This document shows positions 17,056 through 24,042 of a stretch of 64,000 nucleotides of DNA, one piece after another; the stretch's first letter is position 1; every line of letters begins with the position of its first letter. The stretch spans positions 248,001 through 312,000 of the forward strand of contig NZ_AFNU02000001.1 of the NCBI RefSeq assembly GCF_000215935.2, read 5' to 3'. A program made the translations under genes and the position numbers. This DNA is from Haloplasma contractile SSD-17B. Its GTDB lineage: Bacteria; Bacillota_I; Bacilli_A; Haloplasmatales; Haloplasmataceae. The notes under the pieces were generated by a model, which was not told the origin of the DNA, made no database searches, and saw only the letters and a list, made by a program, of their open reading frames with translations.

Positions 17056-17422
17056 TTCTAAAAAGCAAGGAGCATACTCTATTTTTACCCAAAACAGTGT
17101 TTTTTAGGCAAAAAATTTATTTTCAATTTTTGTCGATAAGAATAGTATAAAAAATCCAAATAAAACCAGAAAATGTTAATAAAAACAAGTAATTAATGAT
17201 GCTTTTACTAGATATAAATTACCTTATCGTGTATAATGAAATTATATTTTGATTACTGGGAGAGGATGATGAATATTAAAAAACTGTAAACTTTTTTTTG
17301 AAGTTATAATTGATTGTTAACGCTTTTATAAAAACTTGCTAAATAGGATCTTAACAGAATATTAATATACTATTTTTTGGTAATATAGTATAATCAAATG
17401 TGTGAAAGTGAGGAAGATAACG
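17056..17422 (+). other. Leader region before the ABC importer
   Basis: 367 bases without a substantial ORF. A seven-codon frame, MMNIKKL then TAA (17267-17290), follows GGGAGAGG and could be a leader peptide or remnant. TGTTAACGCTTTTA (17315-17328) resembles a CcpA cre site. TATAAT at 17389-17394 has no clear -35 box. The importer could therefore be transcribed by read-through from the riboswitch, from this promoter, or both. Confidence 0.5.
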
Positions 17423-18478
17423 ATGGAAATTAGATTAGAAAATTTAACGAAGGTTTTTGTCGAAAAAAAGCAAAAGGAAACGATTGCTGTTAACGATATG
17501 ACCTTAACAATCCCTTCAGGTAAGTTAATTGGTTTGTTAGGTCCATCGGGATGCGGAAAGTCAACTACATTATTTATGATTTCAGGTTTATTAAAACCAA
17601 CAAGTGGTAAAATTTTCTTTGGTAACGATGATGTTACTAAATTAGCTGCTGAAAAAAGAGGGATTGGACTTGTGTTCCAAAATTATGCATTATACCCTCA
17701 TATGACCGTTCAGCAAAATATAATGTTCCCATTAGAGAACTTAAATGTAAAACGTGATGAAGCAATAGAGCGCACTTATGACATGGCAAAACTAGTTGGG
17801 ATCGAAGAGTTATTAGATCGCAAGCCTGGTCAATTATCAGGTGGACAACAACAGCGTGTAGCCATTGCACGAGCATTAGTTAAGAAGCCTCGTGTACTAC
17901 TACTTGACGAGCCATTATCAAACCTTGATGCTCGTTTAAGACTGCAAACACGTGAAGAAATTAAACGTATCCAACGAGAAACCGGAATTACGACAATCTT
18001 TGTAACGCATGATCAAGAAGAAGCTATGAGTATTTCTGATGAAATAGTTGTAATGAATTATGGTGTTACGCAACAAATGGGGGAACCACAAAAGGTTTAT
18101 ACCAACCCAGACAACTTATTTGTAAGTAAGTTCTTAGGGAATCCTCCTATTAATATTTTAGAAGGACGTATTTCTAAAGGTAAATTATTTGCAGGTGAAA
18201 TTGAACTTGCTGATGGGTTTGACATGGAAAATCGTAATGTAACAATTGGGATTCGTCCTGAGGACTTTAAAGTGGATGCGAATGGATTTGAAGCTAAAAT
18301 CACTTATATGGAATGTATCGGACGAGACACAACAATTCGTTTCCCATTAAATGAATCATCAATGCGAGCGCTTATCGATTCCGAGAGTCTAGTTGAATCG
18401 GATAAAATCAACTTGACTGTAAGAAAAGAGAAGGTGCATTTATTTGATCCTGAAACTGGGGCTGTTCTAAATGGATAA
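17423..18478 (+). CDS. ABC importer ATPase (MalK/MsmX/UgpC type)
   Basis: ATP-hydrolysing subunit of a binding-protein-dependent importer, 351 residues. It shows Walker A GPSGCGKSTT, Q-loop FQNYALYPHM, signature LSGGQQQRVAIARAL, Walker B VLLLDEPLSNLDARL and the H-loop VTHDQEEAM. After about residue 235 comes the regulatory OB-type domain (TIGIRPEDF, then DTTIRF) of CUT1-family ATPases. I prefer the ATG at 17423 (MEIRLENLTK) over a GTG at 17402 because GTGAGGA sits before it. It overlaps the first permease gene by eight bases. The family usually serves di- and oligosaccharides and glycerol-3-phosphate. The neighbouring nucleases raise another possibility. Confidence 0.93.
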   Translation: MEIRLENLTKVFVEKKQKETIAVNDMTLTIPSGKLIGLLGPSGCGKSTTLFMISGLLKPTSGKIFFGNDDVTKLAAEKRGIGLVFQNYALYPHMTVQQNIMFPLENLNVKRDEAIERTYDMAKLVGIEELLDRKPGQLSGGQQQRVAIARALVKKPRVLLLDEPLSNLDARLRLQTREEIKRIQRETGITTIFVTHDQEEAMSISDEIVVMNYGVTQQMGEPQKVYTNPDNLFVSKFLGNPPINILEGRISKGKLFAGEIELADGFDMENRNVTIGIRPEDFKVDANGFEAKITYMECIGRDTTIRFPLNESSMRALIDSESLVESDKINLTVRKEKVHLFDPETGAVLNG

Positions 18479-19520
18479 AATACGTAATTTTATATGGACG
18501 GTTAGAAATAGATATTATAAAGTTAACTCATCTATTCGTGATAACTTTAAAGAAGTTTATAATCGATTTGTAGAGACAAAAGCAGGTGCTTTTTTACATA
18601 AATATTTATTGCGCCATTTGGAAAATAGTCAATTTGTAAAAGGGGCTCTGTATCTGTCACCTGTATTAGTTTTATTGGGCATTTTTACATTTTATCCAAT
18701 TATTAATACAATGATGATTGCATTTTATAAAAACTATTCACCAGCAGATGGAATGATGGATGGATACACACTTGAAAACTTTACAACTGTATTGAAGCGT
18801 CCTGGGTTTAAACAAGCCCTTCAAAATACGGCAATCATCGTTTTGGTGTCAGTTCCTATATCAGTAATTATTTCATTGTTTATTGCTGTAATGCTAAACT
18901 CTATTAAGAAAATGCGAGCATTCTTTCAAACTGTTTTCTTCTTACCATATGTAACGAATGTAATTGCAATTGGACTTGTATTCTCATTGATGTTTAATAG
19001 TCAATACGGTTTAATTAATAAGTTATTAGAAATGGTAGGACTTTCGCCTGTTCACTGGCAAGATGCGAATGCTACTTATTGGAGTGCAATGGCGACTTTA
19101 CTGATTTATACAGTATGGAAATCATTAGCATTTAAAATTATGGTATTTACTGCTGGTCTATCTAATATTGATAAGCAGTTTTATGATGCTGCTAAAGTAG
19201 ATGGAACACCGAAATGGAGAGTGTTTACTCGTATTACTGTTCCACTTTTATCACCAATGATCGCCTATGTAACAATTACATCATTTATAGGAGCATTTAA
19301 AGCTTATACAACTGTTGTATCACTATTTGGTGAGACCGGTGTTACTGCGGGTGGAAAAGACATGAGAACAATTGTGTTCTATGTCTATGAATATATTGGT
19401 GAAGCCTTACAACCAGGTGAGTTATCTAAGGGGGCAGCAGCCTCACTGATTCTATTTGGAATTATTCTGTTGTTTACAGTATTCCAATTATACATTAGTA
19501 AAAAACGTGTGCATTACTAA
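18471..19520 (+). CDS. ABC importer permease, MalF/UgpA type
   Basis: First transmembrane subunit of the importer, 349 residues. After an unusually long charged N-terminal segment (about 55 residues) come six predicted membrane spans, beginning GALYLSPVLVLLGIFTFYPI. The binding-protein-dependent permease loop (EAA motif) is visible as YDAAKVDGTPKWRVFTRITVP, the site that contacts the ATPase. It starts inside the ATPase gene with no good ribosome site of its own, so its translation probably depends on the upstream reading frame. The second permease begins 18 bases after its stop. Confidence 0.92.
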   Translation: MDKIRNFIWTVRNRYYKVNSSIRDNFKEVYNRFVETKAGAFLHKYLLRHLENSQFVKGALYLSPVLVLLGIFTFYPIINTMMIAFYKNYSPADGMMDGYTLENFTTVLKRPGFKQALQNTAIIVLVSVPISVIISLFIAVMLNSIKKMRAFFQTVFFLPYVTNVIAIGLVFSLMFNSQYGLINKLLEMVGLSPVHWQDANATYWSAMATLLIYTVWKSLAFKIMVFTAGLSNIDKQFYDAAKVDGTPKWRVFTRITVPLLSPMIAYVTITSFIGAFKAYTTVVSLFGETGVTAGGKDMRTIVFYVYEYIGEALQPGELSKGAAASLILFGIILLFTVFQLYISKKRVHY

Positions 19521-19538
19521 GGGGAGGTGCTGACTAAA

Positions 19539-20831
19539 ATGAAGAATAAATTAATTTTAAGAAACTCATTTATAGCAATGTATTTTGAACTGGTTTGGGT
19601 TATTGTAAGCATTTCAATCTTTGCTAATCTCTACATGTTATTAATTGTTCCAGAAGAGGGACAGATAATAGATGTATCTAAAACTTATACTTTATTAGGA
19701 TATGAGAATATTCCTGAAGCAACATTAAATCTAATCATGGGATTATGTGTCTTTGTATTAATTATTGCTGTTCCTTTATTAGTGCTTAATTATAAAAATT
19801 ATAAACTAATGAAAGCAAATTCATTTGACCGTGAGACAGGAATCTTTCAAGTATTCGCAGGGGTATTGTATCTCCTGACTCTAAATATACCGTCGACGAT
19901 TCTATATATTTTCTCTGGTAGAGAGATTTTAAAACAGAATCCCAAAATACATATTGAGTACGAAGATCCAGAGTATGAGCAAAGTAGAGCAAACTTCAAC
20001 TATATAATTAGTAGAGTGCTGTTGTTTATGGCATTAATTTTCTTAGCACTAATTATTATTATTCCATTTTATTACATGATTTTAACGTCTTTAATGTCAC
20101 AGGCCACATTAGAGAGTTTTGATACAAATTTATTTTTGAACCTTAAAGACATGGAATGGATTAACTTTAAAGAAGCGCTCACAAAAGCAGACTTTGGAAT
20201 GTACATTAAAAATACATTAATCGTTGCTTTCTTTACAACAGCAGGTACTGTCATTACAACTATTATGGCTGCATTTGCCTTTGCTAGACTCGAGTTCAAA
20301 GGTAGGGATTTATTATTCTCGCTATTCTTAATGACAATGATGGTTCCTGGAGAACTGTATGTAATTACAAATTTTGTTACCGTAACGAATACATTTAATT
20401 GGTATAATACGTTCTATGCGATGGTTGTTCCCTTTATTGCAAGTATTTTCTATATATTCTTTTTAAGACAAACATTTAAACAAATACCCGATAGCTTATA
20501 TAGAGCAGCTAAAGTAGATGGGTGTAGTGATTTTAAATTCTTAACTAGAGTTATGGTGCCAGTAGCAATTCCGACTTTAATCACAATCACAATACTTAGT
20601 GCATTAGGAACATGGAATGCATATGTATGGCCAAGACTTGTTGCTAGTGATGATCATTATCTAGTATCGATTGCCTTACGTACAGCATTTGTTAATGAGG
20701 ATACAGGTATGCCAGACTATCGTTTGCAAATGGCTGCCGCAACAATCGTTACAGTACCAATTTTAGTTTTATTCTTATTTGCGCGTAAATATATTATGCG
20801 TGGAGTTGGAAGAAGTGGAACGAAGGGATAG
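19539..20831 (+). CDS. ABC importer permease, MalG type, with N-terminal extension
   Basis: Second transmembrane subunit, 430 residues, against about 270-300 for normal MalG-type permeases. The C-terminal ~275 residues hold the standard six spans and the EAA loop (YRAAKVDGCSDFKFLTRVMVP). The first ~150 residues are additional: about three hydrophobic segments (near 12-35, 62-85 and 95-120) and a charged linker (YEDPEYEQSRANFN). I do not recognise that extension. The start is the ATG at 19539 with GGGGAGGTG nine bases before it. A GTG at 19527 overlaps that ribosome site and is unlikely. Confidence 0.88.
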   Translation: MKNKLILRNSFIAMYFELVWVIVSISIFANLYMLLIVPEEGQIIDVSKTYTLLGYENIPEATLNLIMGLCVFVLIIAVPLLVLNYKNYKLMKANSFDRETGIFQVFAGVLYLLTLNIPSTILYIFSGREILKQNPKIHIEYEDPEYEQSRANFNYIISRVLLFMALIFLALIIIIPFYYMILTSLMSQATLESFDTNLFLNLKDMEWINFKEALTKADFGMYIKNTLIVAFFTTAGTVITTIMAAFAFARLEFKGRDLLFSLFLMTMMVPGELYVITNFVTVTNTFNWYNTFYAMVVPFIASIFYIFFLRQTFKQIPDSLYRAAKVDGCSDFKFLTRVMVPVAIPTLITITILSALGTWNAYVWPRLVASDDHYLVSIALRTAFVNEDTGMPDYRLQMAAATIVTVPILVLFLFARKYIMRGVGRSGTKG

Positions 20832-20872
20832 AAAGAACTTAATCCATATTGTGTATTTAATACAAAATTTGT

Positions 20873-20907
20873 TTTCCTTGCGCCTAGATTGATTCTAGTC
20901 AAGGGAA
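20873..20907 (+). other. Hairpin between permease and binding-protein genes
   Basis: TTCCTTG...CAAGGGAA and an inner CTAGA/TCTAG form an interrupted stem-loop with no T-run. Such elements often protect or partially stop the message, so the binding protein is made in excess of the membrane parts. Confidence 0.5.
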
Positions 20908-20958
20908 TCATATTGCGTATAAAATAGAAAAACAACTATTATAAAGGAGAGATTAAGG

Positions 20959-22776
20959 ATGAAGAAATTTGCAATACTATTTGCTGTTCTTGTAATGACT
21001 TTCGCTTTAGTTGGTTGCGCGAAAAAGCGTAATCAAGCACCTGAAATTCAGGGGGCCGTTACTACACAAACAATAGAGATTGGGTCAGAATATGATCCTC
21101 TTGATGGAGTTGTAGTTACAGATGACAATGATGGGACAATTACTAGTGATATTGAAGTAATAGGATCTTATGATGTTGATTCTGTAGGAGAATACACATT
21201 CTCGTTAAAGGTTAAGGACTCTGAGGGTTTAACTGATGAAGTGACAATTAAACTAATTGTAGAAGATCCTAACTCAGACAATCAAAGACCGACTTTAGTT
21301 GGCGTATCTGCAAACCAAACGTACTATATTGGTTCAGGAGCATACAATCCAATTGCAAATGTATCTGCTGTTGATGCTGAAGATGGAGCGATTACAGATA
21401 TCACGGTTGAGTATCCTGATAACTACGACTTAACAACGGCTGGTACTTATGTATTAATTATTAAGGTTGTAGATAGTCAAAATGCTTTAGCCCAACAAAC
21501 GGTTCAATTAACTGTTAAAGAACCAACTGTTCCTAACGCATTAACAAGTGATGATATTGAGATTACATTCTGGCATGCATTTGGACAAGAAAAAGAAGGA
21601 TTTGTTAGAGAATATGCTGATGAGTTTGAAGCCCTATATCCGAATGTAACAATTACTCTACAAAGTCAAGGTGGGTATACTGAACTATTAGATAAAGTTA
21701 CTTCTTCAATAGTTGCTGATAATATTCCAACTATGTTAATCGGATACCCAGATCATGTAGTAAACTATTTATCTGCTGATGCAGTTGAGCCATTAGATCA
21801 ATATGCATCTCATCCTGAACATGGTATTGAATTAAATGATTTTGTACAGTCTTATATAGATGAAAACACATCATTTAATAGTGAAGGGACATTATATGGC
21901 TTACCTTTCAATAAATCAACAGAAGTATTAATCTATAACAAAGACTTCTTTGATAATAACTCACTAACTGTTCCTACTTCTTGGGTAGAAGTAGCTGCTA
22001 TATCTGAAGAAGTTCGAAATGACTATACTGCTGATGACGTATATGGATTTGCTTATGACTCAGCGGCCAATATGTTTATCACATTAACTAGACAATGGGG
22101 CGGAGAGTATACAGGAATTGATGCAAATGCTAATGGAGAATATTTATTTGATAATGCTCAAACACGTAGCATGTTAACGTACTTCAAAGGTTTAGAGCAA
22201 CAAAACTATGTAACATTGCCACAGGCTTGGGAACAAGACTATGCAAGTGATCCATTTAAAAATGAAAAAGTGTTTATGACTGTAGGCTCAACTGCAGGTA
22301 TTACTTACAATATTCCTGCTGAAGGTACTTTTGAAATCGGTGTTGCACCAATCCCTCAGTATGATGAGAACAATAAACATGTAATTCAGCAAGGGACAAA
22401 CATTTCAATTCTTAAGTCAGACTCTATATCAGATCAAGAAAAACTTGCTGCATGGTTATTTGCTAAATATTTAACTAGTCCTGACGTTACAACTGATTGG
22501 GCTATAAAGACTGGTTATCTTCCGGTTAGAGAGAGTGCCTATACGTCAGATGAATATGCTCAATTTTTAGATTACTCTGATGCAACAGGAAATGAAAAAT
22601 ACATTTCAATGGCAGCCAATGCGGCTTATGAACAAAAAGATTTCATGTTTGTCGATCAGCCTTTCTCGGGATCATCAAAAGCACGTGCACAAGTTGATTC
22701 GTTAACAACTCAAGTTATTGTTGGTGATGTTTCGATTGACCAAGCAATTGCTAATGCTTTAGCTGAGTTAGAGTAG
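20959..22776 (+). CDS. Solute-binding lipoprotein with two Ig-like domains
   Basis: Extracellular binding component of the importer, 605 residues. Signal peptide and lipobox (LVGCA, Cys20) anchor it to the membrane. Two ~80-residue beta-sandwich units follow (about 30-105 and 112-190). They have the DUF5011/HYR-like pattern 'IEIGSEYDPLDGV.V.D..DG.I', then 'VD...VGEYTFSLKVKDSEG'. From about residue 200 to the end it is a family 1 solute-binding protein of the CUT1 type (DIEITFWHAFGQEKEG, then LYGLPFNKSTEVLIYNKDFF). The Ig-like spacers are unusual for this class and probably lift the binding domain away from the membrane. AAAGGAGAG precedes the ATG. The ligand cannot be read from sequence. Confidence 0.9.
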   Translation: MKKFAILFAVLVMTFALVGCAKKRNQAPEIQGAVTTQTIEIGSEYDPLDGVVVTDDNDGTITSDIEVIGSYDVDSVGEYTFSLKVKDSEGLTDEVTIKLIVEDPNSDNQRPTLVGVSANQTYYIGSGAYNPIANVSAVDAEDGAITDITVEYPDNYDLTTAGTYVLIIKVVDSQNALAQQTVQLTVKEPTVPNALTSDDIEITFWHAFGQEKEGFVREYADEFEALYPNVTITLQSQGGYTELLDKVTSSIVADNIPTMLIGYPDHVVNYLSADAVEPLDQYASHPEHGIELNDFVQSYIDENTSFNSEGTLYGLPFNKSTEVLIYNKDFFDNNSLTVPTSWVEVAAISEEVRNDYTADDVYGFAYDSAANMFITLTRQWGGEYTGIDANANGEYLFDNAQTRSMLTYFKGLEQQNYVTLPQAWEQDYASDPFKNEKVFMTVGSTAGITYNIPAEGTFEIGVAPIPQYDENNKHVIQQGTNISILKSDSISDQEKLAAWLFAKYLTSPDVTTDWAIKTGYLPVRESAYTSDEYAQFLDYSDATGNEKYISMAANAAYEQKDFMFVDQPFSGSSKARAQVDSLTTQVIVGDVSIDQAIANALAELE

Positions 22777-22789
22777 TGACTGATCTAAG

Positions 22790-23875
22790 ATGAGTTTTAA
22801 AAACCTATTTCTATTAGTTTTATTAGTTGGATTATTAACAGCGTGCTCAAATACTAATGACAAACAAAATAGATATACATTACCTGATTTATCGGGTAAA
22901 ACGATTGACAACTATAAAGAAGCAATTGATTCTCCTAAAATAACATTTGTGGAAAAAAAGGAATATAATGATGTTCTTGCTGTAGATGAATTTATTCGAT
23001 ATGATGAAAATTTGTCAGCAGGTGATCAAGTTGACTTTGGAGATATGGTCTATATCTACTTTTCTAAGGGACCAGCGGCACCAGCCGATACAGAAAGTCC
23101 TCAAATTCATGGTATATCAGATGGAGAAATCAAACATAGTGCAGAATTTGATCCTTTAGAAGGAGTAACGGTAACTGATGATATTGATACAGATTTAATC
23201 GATCGATTAGTTGTTACTGGTCAAGTAAACACTTCTAAATTTAATGATTACACATTAACCTACACTGTGATGGACCGTTCCGGGAAAATGACTCAAGAAA
23301 CACGAATAATCACAATTATTCCTGGAGACATAGACACACGTTATACGGATCAATTAACACTGGATCAAGATTTCTATAATAAAACATTTCTAAACGATGG
23401 TATTGGAATTGTTACTCTTGCACAAGGTGGATGTGTGGATGGAGATACAGCAGAATTTATTGATAGTGATGGTTCGCCACTTACAGGAGATAACCGAGTA
23501 CGTTTTATAGGTATTGATACACCAGAGACGAGTCCTTATGTTGGTGTACAGCCATGGGGACATGCAGCTAAAGATTTTACTTGCGAGAAATTAAAGAATG
23601 CTGAACAGATTGTCCTTGAGAGTGAAGGTACACTTAAAGGGAATTACGGTCGTTACATGGCTTGGATTTGGGTCGATGGAAGACTTCTGAATCTTGAAAT
23701 TCTTGAAGAGGCTCTAGCTGAAGGAAAAGCTGCAGGAACAAAATATAGTGAGATTTTCAATCTGGCAGAAATAAAGACCAAAGGCACAAAGGAACGCATC
23801 TTTGGGAACTATGACTCCAATGGGGCCTATGACCCTGATTATGATTATGAGAATAATGTCCACATCGGAGACTAG
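22790..23875 (+). CDS. SNase-family nuclease lipoprotein with PASTA-like and Ig-like domains
   Basis: Predicted secreted, membrane-anchored thermonuclease, 361 residues. Lipobox LLTAC gives Cys19. One PASTA-like unit (about 28-96, YTLPDLSGKTIDNY to VYIYFSKG) and one DUF5011-like unit (about 103-178) precede the nuclease domain (about 200-345). That domain keeps the staphylococcal-nuclease residues: calcium-site aspartates in CVDGDTAEF (D217, D219), R238 and E246 in VRFIGIDTPE, and R288 in YGRYMAW. R238 and E246 are spaced exactly like R35 and E43 of the model enzyme. Substrates should be extracellular DNA and RNA. It begins 13 bases after the binding-protein stop with a weak ribosome site, so it is probably in the same operon. 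Confidence 0.9.
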   Translation: MSFKNLFLLVLLVGLLTACSNTNDKQNRYTLPDLSGKTIDNYKEAIDSPKITFVEKKEYNDVLAVDEFIRYDENLSAGDQVDFGDMVYIYFSKGPAAPADTESPQIHGISDGEIKHSAEFDPLEGVTVTDDIDTDLIDRLVVTGQVNTSKFNDYTLTYTVMDRSGKMTQETRIITIIPGDIDTRYTDQLTLDQDFYNKTFLNDGIGIVTLAQGGCVDGDTAEFIDSDGSPLTGDNRVRFIGIDTPETSPYVGVQPWGHAAKDFTCEKLKNAEQIVLESEGTLKGNYGRYMAWIWVDGRLLNLEILEEALAEGKAAGTKYSEIFNLAEIKTKGTKERIFGNYDSNGAYDPDYDYENNVHIGD

Positions 23876-23900
23876 TTTTGCATACATTAATAATTGAATA

Positions 23901-23943
23901 TTCCCTATGATAGCTAAAACTTGATAGGATGAATTCATAGGGA
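23901..23943 (+). other. Inverted repeat between nuclease and OB-fold lipoprotein genes
   Basis: CCCTATGA (23903-23910) pairs with TCATAGGG (23935-23942) across a 24-base loop. It has no T-run, so it is not a standard terminator. It may be a processing or partial-stop site. Confidence 0.45.
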
Positions 23944-24042
23944 TAACATTATTTTAAATTTTCTCATTCTTGATATAAATATAAATAAACATTAATTAAA
24001 TTATTGATAAATAAAAGATCAAAGAAAAGGAGAAACGATGAT

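Noticed and set aside
17128-17140. Spo0A-like TTGTCGAT upstream of the importer
   Set aside because: A single imperfect box with no promoter at the right distance. Likely chance in AT-rich DNA.
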